From Candidatus Omnitrophota bacterium (GTDB lineage Bacteria > Hinthialibacterota > Hinthialibacteria > Hinthialibacterales > Hinthialibacteraceae), in NCBI GenBank assembly GCA_013177805.1, contig JABLXU010000039.1:1-64000 (forward strand): 64,000 nt of DNA, written 5' to 3'. The notes below the pieces were generated by a model. The model searched no databases. It saw nothing but the letters and a program-made list of their open reading frames with translations, and was not told the origin of the DNA. Position numbers and translations under genes: made by a program. This document shows, piece after piece, positions 1 to 8,726 of the stretch (position 1 is the stretch's first letter; every line of letters begins with the position of its first letter).

Positions 1-154
1 CTTTCTGGCGCTTGTTGACTTGTGGGTTTGGGGATATGGTAAAACATTAAAAAATCTATCCATGGGTTTGGATCGTTAATGATTCAGCGCCGGTCCGGGG
101 GAGGCCCTAGAGCCAGCGATTGGATCAGGTTTCACCCATTGGGAAAGGACCCGA

Positions 155-913
155 ATGATGGCATCGGCTCCCCGGGATATTTACGTGCCCGCCGCAAGTT
201 GGGAAGTCATGGTGGATGTCGTGGCGCCCAAGCCGCGGGGGATGGATCCTTTCTTCGTGAAGGCCATGCAGCAATTCGAGCGCTACGCGAGGACCATCGG
301 TGGCGAGATCGGCGACTCCATCCGTCTTTGCCAGGACCATTTATCGCGCTTTCTGGTTACCGCCCAGGAGGTGGTAGGTTTGGAAGCGGGCGCCAATCCC
401 GCGCGTTTGGGACGGTCCCGGGAATTCCGCTATGGGCAGGAAACCCTTTCCTTCCAAGTATTTCAGTACAAAGGATCAGACACAGTCTCCATTCGCGAGG
501 ACCGCATGGCCACGCTGTTGAATTTCTACGCCCGCTTTCGCGAAACGATGCGATTTATGGAGCACAAGGTCGAAGAGGGCGATCTGGGCATCTTTAAAAA
601 TAGCTTCGTGTTCATTCACAAGCCCCTGGCCCAGGCTGCCGAGTCCTTCGATCACGCCATGGAGCGCATGCCTCTGCACATCAGCACCCGCATTGGTTCG
701 GTTCCCGATCCCCATTACGTCCACATCATGGGCACTGAATTCAGCGATGAAGTCGAGCCCGGCCGGATCTGCCGCGTCCTAAAGCCGGGATTCGTCTACG
801 AAGGCCGTGAAATACAGGAAGGGGTGGTTATTGTATCGCAAAAACGGGGTGAACCGGAAATCCAGACCGCTGAAATTCAATCTCCGGAAGAATCAATTGA
901 ATCCGGCGAATGA
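155..913 (+). CDS. Divergent GrpE-like protein (nucleotide exchange factor fold)
   Basis: 252 aa. The C-terminal part reads like the GrpE C-terminal beta domain: residues about 185-235 contain a DPHYVHIMGTE segment followed by EPGRICRVLKPGFVYEGREI and GVVIVSQK, in the order seen in GrpE (DP..H.A.., pG.v..vl..GY...gr..r.a.V.V). The preceding region has helices compatible with the GrpE helical bundle, but the long N-terminal coiled coil of normal GrpE is not evident and is replaced by about 120 residues I cannot match. The start is double (ATG ATG), with GGAAAGGA 7 nt upstream. No dnaK or dnaJ lies in the window, so a Hsp70 role is inference from the fold only. It could be a GrpE paralogue with another partner. 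Confidence 0.55.
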   Translation: MMASAPRDIYVPAASWEVMVDVVAPKPRGMDPFFVKAMQQFERYARTIGGEIGDSIRLCQDHLSRFLVTAQEVVGLEAGANPARLGRSREFRYGQETLSFQVFQYKGSDTVSIREDRMATLLNFYARFRETMRFMEHKVEEGDLGIFKNSFVFIHKPLAQAAESFDHAMERMPLHISTRIGSVPDPHYVHIMGTEFSDEVEPGRICRVLKPGFVYEGREIQEGVVIVSQKRGEPEIQTAEIQSPEESIESGE

Positions 914-1084
914 ATTCCTTTTCCGCTTTTCGTATCCCCTCCCGGCAATTTTTTCCCATCCATAAACCGGGGCGAAAGGATTAAGGCGGGGGATGCAGCC
1001 CTTCCCCCATGAATCCAACCCTTTGATTCACCCCTGATTTCCATGACTTATCTTCTTATCTGCAGTCCAATCGCCCACTGGAAT

Positions 1085-1300
1085 ACCTGACCGGCCGGCT
1101 TGGCACAACGTTTGTGAGGAGTACACGCGGGTGCTGTTAGAAGGTTGATCTGATTGCTTCGACAGGATATTCGAGTGAACTGCCGAGGTAACCCATCAAC
1201 CTTCGTCCAATCGAAGGTTGGATGTTGGCGGAGCTGACCCAACAGCCTTCGGTCATGGAAAGACCGGAAACAAGCGGAGCTTGGAACCGGTCTTTTTTCT
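1085..1300 (+). ncRNA. Candidate structured RNA or leader with alternative pairings, in the 914-1518 gap
   Basis: The 605-base gap between the GrpE-like gene and the phosphate permease has no convincing ORF but holds dense secondary structure on the plus strand. GAAGGTTGAT (1140-1149) is the exact complement of ATCAACCTTC (1195-1204), and the same middle segment (CAACCTTCG, 1197-1205) can instead pair with CGAAGGTTG (1212-1220) across a 6-nt loop. The two pairings exclude each other. A GTTGG/CCAAC hairpin and then a two-tier intrinsic terminator follow. This is the layout of an attenuator, riboswitch or stand-alone sRNA. I could not match it to a known riboswitch class. Nothing recognisable is seen in 914-1084 or 1301-1518. 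Confidence 0.4.
1259..1298 (+). terminator. Rho-independent terminator, two-tier hairpin
   Basis: AAAGACCGG (1259-1267) pairs with CCGGTCTTT (1287-1295). Inside, CAAGC (1271-1275) pairs with GCTTG (1279-1283) around a GGA loop. A run of T (1293-1298) overlaps the base of the stem. It lies about 220 nt upstream of the phosphate permease on the same strand, so it either ends an independent transcript or attenuates the downstream gene. CGGTC (1250-1254) can also pair with GACCG (1262-1266), which would compete with the terminator stem. Confidence 0.7.
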
Positions 1301-1518
1301 TGTGCAACCGTGGCCAGCCTTCTCCGGCGGATCAACTGGATCAAACCGCAGGTGCTTGACGAAATGCCCTCCCGAAGTTATATTCCTCCTCGGAATTTGA
1401 TCTGGGAAAGTGGTGTCAGACTCAATCCTTCGGCGCACGGATGACATGGACCTCCGAATGTGATTCATCATCCAGCAACGTTTCACATGGATCATCCTAA
1501 AAGGAATGGCACAAAACC

Positions 1519-3090
1519 ATGGGCCCTGAACTATTTATCTACGTGGCGGGCGCGGTGGCCATTGCCATGCTCGTTTGGGACACTATCGAAGTCGGCCGCA
1601 ACGACGCCGCCAACATAGTCAACGCGGTCTTCGGCGCGCGTGTGCTGCGCCGCAAGCAGGCCGTTCACATTGCTGGATTGGCCGTCATCATCGGCGCGTG
1701 GGCTTCCTCCCCGGTGATGGAAACCGCGCGGAAGGGGATATTCGATCCGTTCTCGCTGTCCATGCAAGACGCCCTCGCCGTTTATCTCGGCGTGTATCTC
1801 ACCGACACCGTTTTGCTCTATTCTTTTTCCGCGTTTGGCTTGCCTATCTCAACCACGGCCGGCTTGGTTTTTTCGCTTATGGGCGGCGGAATGGCGCTGG
1901 GAGGATTCGGATCGGTTCACTGGGGGAAAAGCGGCGAAGTGGTCGCCGCCATAATTTGGTCGATCTTCATCAGCGGCGCGTTCGGTTTTCTGGTACAGCG
2001 GGCGTTTCGCGGGGCCATCGGCCCAAATTGCGAAAACGTGGCAAAAGTCCGTCTTCATGGCCCGTGGATCGCGGGGGCGTTGCTCACCGGCCTGGCGTAT
2101 TTCATCGTGATGAAAGGCATGAATAACGTAGGATTTGTCCAGGCAGTCCGATCCCTGACCTTTGACCAGTTGGGCGCGCCGTTGGTGTTGATCGCATTGT
2201 GGGCCGTGCTATCACTCGCCGCATATATTGTATTGAACGCGGGAGGAGACCGGTTTTACCAAAAACTCTTTGCCGCCCTGGCCGTGGTCGGCATGCTGGC
2301 CATCGCCTTTGCTTTTGGTCAGAACGACTTGGCCAACTGCGCTTCTCCCGGTGTGGCGGCCTTCATGATCTTGCGGCACGGCGAGGTCGCCCCGAAGATC
2401 GATGTCCCCTCCTGGCTCCTGTTAGTGTGTGGAATACTGCTGGCCGTAGGCATGACCACCCGCAACGCCCAGCGCGTGACCCGCGCCGAGGTCAACACCG
2501 GCAGCCAGGGCGACATCGTCCGCCTTTACGCGCCCCGGTGGTGCCTCTGGATCGCCCAAAAATTCGTAAAACCACCCCATCCGGAAGAGGCCCTCGCCCC
2601 GGAACCGGAGTTAGACCCCAACAAAAAACTGCAGCACTACGATGCTTTGCGCGCCGCGGTGATTACCTCCGTCTCGGCCAGCGTCATCGCCTTCGCGTCT
2701 GGGTTGGGTCTTCCCGTCTCCACCACGTACGTGGCGTTCGCCGCCGTGGTGGCTACCGGCTGGGCCGACCGCATCTTCCTGCGCGGCGACGCGGCGCTTA
2801 AGATCGGCCGGACCATCTGGGTTGTGACCGGCTGGTTTCTCTCGGCTTTTATCGCCGGTTTGTCCACGGCGTTTTGCGCCAAAGCCATCAGCCTTTGGGG
2901 CACGATCGGCCTCCTGGTATGCCTGGCAATCAACCTCACCGTCCGGTACTACATGAAACGCCGGGCCGACCAACAGGAGGAACGGCTGATGCGCGAAGCG
3001 CTCGAACGCCGCCAACAATTGTTCAAAGGCGCCGCTCCTGGCCAACCGGCTCCCATCTTTGCCAGCGAAACCGATGCTTCCGAAATGTGA
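1519..3090 (+). CDS. Inorganic phosphate permease, PiT/PHO4 family
   Basis: 523 aa integral membrane protein. The family signature appears twice, as expected for the internally duplicated PiT fold: GRNDAANIVNAVFGARVL near residues 27-44 and GQNDLANCASPGVAAF in the middle (about residue 270). Both contain the GxNDxAN core that forms the ion and phosphate path. Many hydrophobic segments are visible, with a charged cytoplasmic loop (about residues 335-375) and a charged C-terminal tail. PiT proteins import phosphate, usually with divalent metal, driven by H+ or Na+. No PhoU-like partner gene is adjacent. The start follows AAAAGGA about 13 nt upstream. The gene converges with pilT, leaving only 3 nt between the stop codons. 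Confidence 0.9.
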   Translation: MGPELFIYVAGAVAIAMLVWDTIEVGRNDAANIVNAVFGARVLRRKQAVHIAGLAVIIGAWASSPVMETARKGIFDPFSLSMQDALAVYLGVYLTDTVLLYSFSAFGLPISTTAGLVFSLMGGGMALGGFGSVHWGKSGEVVAAIIWSIFISGAFGFLVQRAFRGAIGPNCENVAKVRLHGPWIAGALLTGLAYFIVMKGMNNVGFVQAVRSLTFDQLGAPLVLIALWAVLSLAAYIVLNAGGDRFYQKLFAALAVVGMLAIAFAFGQNDLANCASPGVAAFMILRHGEVAPKIDVPSWLLLVCGILLAVGMTTRNAQRVTRAEVNTGSQGDIVRLYAPRWCLWIAQKFVKPPHPEEALAPEPELDPNKKLQHYDALRAAVITSVSASVIAFASGLGLPVSTTYVAFAAVVATGWADRIFLRGDAALKIGRTIWVVTGWFLSAFIAGLSTAFCAKAISLWGTIGLLVCLAINLTVRYYMKRRADQQEERLMREALERRQQLFKGAAPGQPAPIFASETDASEM

Positions 3091-3093
3091 CGG

Positions 3094-4203
3094 TTACCGG
3101 GAAAATACAGTTTTTCCCATCCCGTCGGCCGGTCCGCCCACGCCTTCCTTAACGATCCGGTCGAGCAGCGCTTGGGGATTGCGCATGTGCCGCTGCGCTT
3201 CCTCGCGGGTGACCAGCCCCCGTTGATATAGCCGGATCAATGACGCGTCCATGGTCGTCATGCCTTCTTTGGTTCCGGTTTCGATCACACTATAGAGTTG
3301 GTGGGTTTTCCCTTCCCGGATGAGCGCGGCTGAGGCATACACGTTTTTCAACACTTCCACTGCCAACGCCCGGCCGGTTCCCGTGGCCTTGGGAAGGAGC
3401 CGTTGCGAGATCACCGCCGCCAGGGTCAAGGAGAGTTGCACACGGATCTGCTGTTGCTGCCGTTCCGGGAATACGTCGATGATACGGTCCACCGTTTGAA
3501 CCGCGTCGTTAGTATGCAAGGTGGCCAGCACCAGATGGCCGGTCTCCGCCGCGGTCAGCGCCGCCGCGATGGTGTCCAGGTCACGCATTTCGCCCACCAT
3601 GATCACATCCGGATCCTGCCGCAGGCAATATTTCAAGGCGGTGGCGAACGAATGCGTGTCCGCGCCCAGTTCCCGTTGATCCACCACGCTGTTGCGGTGC
3701 TCGTGCACGTATTCGATGGGATCCTCGATGGCAATGATGTGGCAGCAACGGTTCGTATTGATTAGATCGATCATCGAGGCCAGGGTGGTCGTTTTGCCAT
3801 GGCCGGTCGGCCCCGTGACCAAGATCAATCCCTGCGGGAGGAATGAGAGGTCATAGACAATCGGCGGCAATCCCAGTTCTTTCAATTTGGGAATGATATT
3901 GGGGATGGGACGGAACGCGGCCGCCACACAGCCTTTTTGGTAATACACGTTAACCCGGTAGCGGTGCGAAGTTCCCACGCCCAGCGAAAAATCGAGTTCC
4001 TTGTTCTCCTCGAAGATCAAGCGCTGTTGTTCATTCAAAAGGCTGTAAGTCAACCGTTTCACCTCGTCCGGCGACAGCGGCGGATGATCGAGCCGCTTCA
4101 GGTTGCCATGCACCCGCACCATAGGCGAAACGCCGGCGGTCAACAACAGATCCGAAGCCTGCAGCCGGTTGGTTTCTTCAAACAAGTCGCTGATTTCCAC
4201 CAT
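3094..4203 (-). CDS. pilT: Type IV pilus retraction ATPase PilT
   Basis: 369 aa, normal length for PilT. The N-terminal PAS-like domain is followed by the RecA-like core with Walker A GPTGHGKTTT (131-140), the Asp box AIEDPIEYVH, Walker B DVIMVGEMRD and the His box LATLHTND. The Ser normally found in Walker A (GSGKST) is His here (GHGKTT). PilT hexamers at the base of type IV pili hydrolyse ATP to depolymerise pilin during twitching. AAGAGGA precedes the ATG. It is the last gene of a minus-strand series that also includes the PilU-like ATPase. No pilB, pilC or pilD lies in the window. Confidence 0.92.
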   Translation of the reverse strand: MVEISDLFEETNRLQASDLLLTAGVSPMVRVHGNLKRLDHPPLSPDEVKRLTYSLLNEQQRLIFEENKELDFSLGVGTSHRYRVNVYYQKGCVAAAFRPIPNIIPKLKELGLPPIVYDLSFLPQGLILVTGPTGHGKTTTLASMIDLINTNRCCHIIAIEDPIEYVHEHRNSVVDQRELGADTHSFATALKYCLRQDPDVIMVGEMRDLDTIAAALTAAETGHLVLATLHTNDAVQTVDRIIDVFPERQQQQIRVQLSLTLAAVISQRLLPKATGTGRALAVEVLKNVYASAALIREGKTHQLYSVIETGTKEGMTTMDASLIRLYQRGLVTREEAQRHMRNPQALLDRIVKEGVGGPADGMGKTVFSR

Positions 4204-4318
4204 GGGTCATTCCTCTTATTTTTACGGAACTGGTTTTTACGGAACCGGGCGTGAGATCGGGGGGGATTTCACGGCGTTCAGCCTTCCTGGCTGCTTTCAC
4301 TTTTCAAATCGGTTTGGA

Positions 4319-5464
4319 TCACGGCTTGAACGCCACTTTCCGCTGGGCCAGGGGGGACCACAATCCCGCCCGGTTGCAGGCCGCCACGAAAAAATACATC
4401 TCTTCATAATAAGGGGGCTTCACGTACGGGATCGCGGCGCTGGCCGATTTCACTAAAACCGGCCCGGGGATAATATTCCGGGGATCCCTCGTGAATGTGT
4501 ACCAATATCCTTCCACACCGGATTCGGGATCTTGCGGTGGCTTCCACGACCAGATAATTTCTTGCTTTTGGAATTCGTATTCCAATTCCGTGGGTTCGGG
4601 GGGTGGAGTCCCATCGATTGTGGTGCGGTGACTGTCCCGGTGTTTCCAAAGCCGGACCCCATCGAGCCGCATCGTGTATTCCCGGCTCAAGTCCAGGCCT
4701 TCTATATTCTTGGCCAACGCCACGGCCACCAGTTGCGTCCGGTTTCCGGGATCCCCCAATTTCTCGTTCAGGTCCACAGTGACATACTGCCATTGCCGAT
4801 CCGCGATTTTCCCCTCTTTTATGAACCGGGCCACCGGTTCCCGGAATTCCGCCGAAGCCGACCGGATAAGCAAATCCGCTCCCCCGGGAATATCGCTCCA
4901 GAAATACAATTCCAGGTAACGGAAGGGAGCCCAGTCCATCGTCGGGATTTTGTCCGTAAAACGCACCCCCAAAATATCCTTCTCTGTCACTTCCGTATTC
5001 GGATCCTCAAAAGTGAAGGCGGCCATCAGGCTGCCATGGCCTTGGAAGAAATTTTCCTCATCGAACCGGATACGCATGTTGTTTCCCGCTACCGAACACA
5101 CAGGCCAAACTCGAAACAGATCATACGCGATATCGAAATCCCCCAGCCGGACCATTTCGGATCCCGTGGCCGAGGTGATGGCGCAACGAAACTCGATTCG
5201 TTGCCCATGGGAAGCAGGGAAAGTACCCGAGGTAGCGGTTGTATCCCGAAGATCCGGAACGGCTTCCCATGGCCCCGGAGGGTCTTCGTTCACAATACGG
5301 TAAAAAACGGTGAAAGACGCGTCCATCACCCCATCAGCGGACCATTCGAGTTTCACCTCGGGTGGGGAAAATTCCGGCAACGGTTTCAGCGCCGACGCAG
5401 CCGCGGCCAATCCCGGACAAATCCCCCACATCAAACCGGCCACTACGATTACCCATTGAATCAT
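4319..5464 (-). CDS. Secreted protein with predicted beta-sandwich and C-terminal FnIII-like domain
   Basis: 381 aa. A signal peptide is clear (hydrophobic WVIVVAGLMWGICPGLAAAA, cleavage after about residue 22). Residues about 35-110 and 285-380 resemble fibronectin III-like modules (PPEVKLEWSADG, then DGTPPPEPTELEYEFQ with an IIWSWKPP...EGYWYTFTRD strand pattern). The middle (about 115-280) resembles a carbohydrate-binding jelly roll (FQGHGSLMAAFTF, RYLELYFWSDIPGGADLLI, WQYVTVDLNEKLGD, YTMRLDGVRLW). No catalytic motif is visible. It lies between the pilU- and pilT-like genes in the same direction, which suggests a surface or adhesive role connected with pili, by context only. Confidence 0.6.
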   Translation of the reverse strand: MIQWVIVVAGLMWGICPGLAAAASALKPLPEFSPPEVKLEWSADGVMDASFTVFYRIVNEDPPGPWEAVPDLRDTTATSGTFPASHGQRIEFRCAITSATGSEMVRLGDFDIAYDLFRVWPVCSVAGNNMRIRFDEENFFQGHGSLMAAFTFEDPNTEVTEKDILGVRFTDKIPTMDWAPFRYLELYFWSDIPGGADLLIRSASAEFREPVARFIKEGKIADRQWQYVTVDLNEKLGDPGNRTQLVAVALAKNIEGLDLSREYTMRLDGVRLWKHRDSHRTTIDGTPPPEPTELEYEFQKQEIIWSWKPPQDPESGVEGYWYTFTRDPRNIIPGPVLVKSASAAIPYVKPPYYEEMYFFVAACNRAGLWSPLAQRKVAFKP

Positions 5465-5614
5465 TGGCTTTGCGAATTCCTCCTGAAGATACCACCGGGG
5501 ATTTTTCCTAGTGGCTATTTCGATTCAATTCATCCAGGATTGATAGCAGGTAAAACTCAACCCTCAAAATCGAGGGGATTTTCAATCGATGAAATCCTGT
5601 CAGATCATCCTGAT

Positions 5615-6724
5615 TCAACTTGCTGTCCCGCTGGTTTTATAGATTGTAATAGAATCCGTCCCCGTGAACATCCCCTTGGCGTTCAAACGGAATTCATCGG
5701 GATTGGATGAGGCAAACAGGGCTTCCTCAAATGTGATAACCTCCTGGTTATACAAATCCAAAAGCGCCTGGTTGAAGGTTTGCATGCCCTGGTCCCGTCC
5801 CTTGGCGATGAATTCCCGCATTTTCCAAAATTCGCCTTCCAAAAGGGCTTTTTTGATCGAGGGCGTGGAACGCAGAATCTCCAGTGCCGGAACCCGGCCG
5901 GTTCCGTCCTTGCGCCGGAGCAGCCGCATGCAAACGATGCCTTCCAGGCACATCGCGAGTTCCTGCCGCACCTGCGATTTCAAATAATCAGGGAAATAAT
6001 TGATGATCCGGTCCAGCGTGTGGAAAACATCCACCGTGTGCAGGGTAGTCAGGACCAGGTGGCCGGTTTCCGCGGCAGAGATGGCGGTCATCATTGTGTC
6101 CTGATCCCGCATCTCTCCGATGAGAATCACGTCCGGGCTTTGCCGCACCACATGCCGCAACGCGTTTTGGAAACTGGCGGTGTCGTAGCCCACTTCGCGC
6201 TGGTTGATGACCGATTTGTCGTCCACGTGCACGAACTCGATGGGATCCTCGATGGTCATGATATGGCGGCTGAAATGCGAGTTGATGTGATGAATCATCG
6301 CCGCCAGGGTGGTCGATTTGCCGCTGCCGGTCGCCCCGGTGATGATCACCAGTCCCCGCGGCAATTCCGCCATCTGTTGGATCACGGGCGGGAGATGCAG
6401 CCGGGTAAACGACAAATCCGCGTCCGCCACGTGCCGCGCCACCATGCCGATATGCCCTTGCTGGCGGAACAGGTTGATCCGGAAACGGATCTTCCCGTCC
6501 ATGGTGTACGCAAAGTCCAGTTCCGAAAGATCCTCGAACATCCGCCATTGGTGGTCCGTGAGCAGATTCCGGGCGGCTTCCTGGATTTGCGCGTCGGTGA
6601 CCGGCTCGCCCTCCAGGCGGATCACGTCGTTATGAATCCGCACGGCCGGCGGCACACCGGCCTTTAGATACAAGTCCGACGCGTCTTTCTTCACCATCAA
6701 ACGCAGCAAATCGTAGATGTTCAC
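5615..6724 (-). CDS. pilU: PilT-family retraction ATPase, PilU-like
   Basis: 369 aa. The N-terminus has the PilT/PilU pattern DASDLYLKAGVPPAVRI. Walker A is GATGSGKST (130-138), the Asp box is TIEDPIEFVH, Walker B is DVILIGEMRD and the His box is LTTLHTVD. The C-terminal extension after the ATPase core (EEALFASSNPDEFRL...) is PilU-like rather than PilT-like. PilU is an accessory ATPase that works with PilT for high-force retraction. The start codon is GTG, with AGGAGC 6 nt upstream. Having two different PilT-family genes 1.4 kb apart fits a PilT-PilU pair. Confidence 0.85.
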   Translation of the reverse strand: MNIYDLLRLMVKKDASDLYLKAGVPPAVRIHNDVIRLEGEPVTDAQIQEAARNLLTDHQWRMFEDLSELDFAYTMDGKIRFRINLFRQQGHIGMVARHVADADLSFTRLHLPPVIQQMAELPRGLVIITGATGSGKSTTLAAMIHHINSHFSRHIMTIEDPIEFVHVDDKSVINQREVGYDTASFQNALRHVVRQSPDVILIGEMRDQDTMMTAISAAETGHLVLTTLHTVDVFHTLDRIINYFPDYLKSQVRQELAMCLEGIVCMRLLRRKDGTGRVPALEILRSTPSIKKALLEGEFWKMREFIAKGRDQGMQTFNQALLDLYNQEVITFEEALFASSNPDEFRLNAKGMFTGTDSITIYKTSGTAS

Positions 6725-6819
6725 GGTTAGGCTCCTGGCTTACTCCTGATATTAACGGAACAACGTACGAAATGTCATTTCCGTTTAGGCGCACTGGCTG
6801 CTTATTTGATCATGGCTCT

Positions 6820-7479
6820 TCAAACCGGTTGCGCCGGATCCGGTTCCCCGCCGCGCTTTTCCATCGATACGCGGCTTTGCGAATCGAACACGATATAATC
6901 ATCCCCTGACAGGTTGTACGGCGGTTGGAGGACCACCTTCGATTCCCCCTTGGCCCGGATGGCGATGCCCCCCTCTCCCTGAATCTGGCCGCTGAACACC
7001 ACCACCGATCCGTCGAGCGCTTCGATGCAGATTCCATTTCCCCGCGCCCGGATTTGGCAATCCCGCAAACGGACTTCCCCGTTTGAACATTGGATTGTGC
7101 CCTCGATCCGGAGATGACTCAGTGAACAATTCTTGACATTCTGTATCGTGATCGCGGGTTGATCCCCTTCCGCGGCGATCCGGGTGGCCTCCCCCCCATT
7201 TCCCTGTAAATGGACCGGCCGGGTGATCCGCAATCCGTCTTCCATTATAAAACTGCCAGGACCCAACTGAATTTCGGCCGGAGCACCGGTGGGATTCATC
7301 GCCGCCCGGTCCACTTGTTCTTGAAGGGAGAGGCCGGCGTTCCCACCAGAGTCAGGCCGGTATCGGATTTGACTCCTCGCATGGCGGAAACATGCCTTCC
7401 ACCCCCACCATCCTCCCAACCAAACCAGGAGAAAGATCGTCCCAGTGATGATCCAAAATCCATACGCGGGTTCACCCAT
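6820..7479 (-). CDS. Membrane-anchored right-handed beta-helix-like protein
   Basis: 219 aa. One transmembrane segment lies near the N-terminus (FWIITGTIFLLVWLGGWWGW, residues 8-27). From about residue 70 onward the sequence has a repeating pattern of short hydrophobic strands with turns (GPGSFIMEDGLRITRPVHLQ, ITIQNVKNCSLSHLRIEG, GEVRLRDCQIRARGNGI) typical of parallel beta-helix (PbH1 / pectate-lyase-like) folds. No lyase active-site motif is seen. Such folds are often carbohydrate-interacting. It lies between the XRE/S24 regulator (41 nt upstream) and pilU (95 nt downstream), probably in one transcript. The function is unknown. Confidence 0.55.
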   Translation of the reverse strand: MGEPAYGFWIITGTIFLLVWLGGWWGWKACFRHARSQIRYRPDSGGNAGLSLQEQVDRAAMNPTGAPAEIQLGPGSFIMEDGLRITRPVHLQGNGGEATRIAAEGDQPAITIQNVKNCSLSHLRIEGTIQCSNGEVRLRDCQIRARGNGICIEALDGSVVVFSGQIQGEGGIAIRAKGESKVVLQPPYNLSGDDYIVFDSQSRVSMEKRGGEPDPAQPV

Positions 7480-7520
7480 GAAACCAATCCTTGCTTATTT
7501 TTAAACTCGAGATTCCCGCT

Positions 7521-8726
7521 CTAGGAGCGCATGTCCCGCACCCGGGAAATCAATTCCCGGATCACCCCCACAATCTGAACAGAGGAGTCGGATTTGAACA
7601 CCCGCACCGGCGGGGTCAAGGGTCCACCCTGAAGCAAGATCTGGTCGCCCAAGTCAAGGTACTTCCGTATGCAACACCGCCCCTCGAAGCGCACCACCAC
7701 CAAGTCTTCGTTTCGGGCCACGCCGCCGGTCTCGAAAATGATCTTGCAGCCCGGCCAGATGCCCAACGGCATGTACGAATCGGTCTTTACGAAATACGCT
7801 TCGTATTCGCGGTCCGGATGAAACCAGGTTTGGGGCAATCCCACAAAATCCAGGGAATCTTCTTCCTCCACCTCCTCGCGTCCGGAAGGGATCACGCCTG
7901 TAATGGGTATATTGCGGATGCCGCTCCCTCCCTCGATCTGGCGGGGTATGGTCTCTATTCCACTCTCACTCGCCGCACGGGTTTCTCCCATCTCCTCCAC
8001 AGGCGAGGAAAGTGGATTCCACGCATCGGGGGAAGCAATGACTTTTGGAAATTTCTGCTCCAACGCCCGGTCTTTTGCTTCTTCAATGACGGAATGCAAC
8101 AATTCGCAAAATTTGCCCACCGAGTGCGCGTTCTGGACAATGGCCAACCGCCGGGCCGACGGTTGATGAACGATCAAGCGTTCTTCGGGAGTCAATTGTA
8201 ACATTTCGTGCATCAGGCCCAGAAATACCAACCAGATGGGAGGCTGAGAGCCCAGCCGGTCCATGATCCACCCGCGAAGATCATCATGGTTTTGGATGCC
8301 TGGGGATTGGGGGGAACGGCCCGGTGCCACTCCCCGCCCGGCAAAACGATCCATCACCAAGAATTGCTTGTGAGGGATAGCGCGCAGTAAATCCCCGATT
8401 TCTTCCCGCAGGCATTGGGTAATGGCCTTCTGCGACACACAGACTTTGTTGCCCGCCAACACATAACCGATTTTTCTGGCCGCCTTCACCAGGCTTTGCA
8501 ATTCCCGCTGTTTTTTCGCCATTTGCTCGAACTGATGACGCTCTTCCGGCCGGAGTTGGAAAAAAACCGCCATTTTTTCGACCAACGGAGGCGGCGGGGG
8601 TGGCTTGAATCCGCTTTCCATTTGAGCGATATACGGCGATGACAATCCGAGACGGTCCGCCAGTTCTTGCTGGGTGTATTTCCCGCTTAGGCGATATTCC
8701 CGAAGCAGATCACCGAAGGTTTTCAA
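7521..8726 (-). CDS. XRE-family regulator with C-terminal S24/LexA-like domain
   Basis: 401 aa. The N-terminal HTH (about 5-60: YTQQELADRLGLSSPYIAQME) is a clear XRE/Cro-CI domain. Residues 100-230 are an unassigned helical region. From about 270 the S24 peptidase fold begins: IPITGVIPSG sits where LexA has its cleavage segment (LexA has Ala-Gly; here Ser281-Gly282), then a Ser motif (DSYM, Ser317) and a Lys in CIRKYL (Lys355) at the positions of the Ser-Lys dyad. It could therefore be a self-cleaving repressor, although one residue is inserted in the usual GDSM motif. The start is TTG with AAAGGAG 10 nt upstream. No phage genes surround it. It heads the pil-region gene series and may control it. 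Confidence 0.75.
   Translation of the reverse strand: MKTFGDLLREYRLSGKYTQQELADRLGLSSPYIAQMESGFKPPPPPPLVEKMAVFFQLRPEERHQFEQMAKKQRELQSLVKAARKIGYVLAGNKVCVSQKAITQCLREEIGDLLRAIPHKQFLVMDRFAGRGVAPGRSPQSPGIQNHDDLRGWIMDRLGSQPPIWLVFLGLMHEMLQLTPEERLIVHQPSARRLAIVQNAHSVGKFCELLHSVIEEAKDRALEQKFPKVIASPDAWNPLSSPVEEMGETRAASESGIETIPRQIEGGSGIRNIPITGVIPSGREEVEEEDSLDFVGLPQTWFHPDREYEAYFVKTDSYMPLGIWPGCKIIFETGGVARNEDLVVVRFEGRCCIRKYLDLGDQILLQGGPLTPPVRVFKSDSSVQIVGVIRELISRVRDMRS

Noticed and set aside
1130-1145. GGTGCTGTTAG resembling the apical part of bacterial SRP RNA
   Set aside because: The rest of the conserved SRP loop (the CAGG and GGAAGGAAGCAGC segments) is absent.
3099-3118. GGGAAAA / TTTTCCC hairpin between pit and pilT
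   Set aside because: It lies within pilT codons and has no U-tract after the stem, so it is not a clear terminator.
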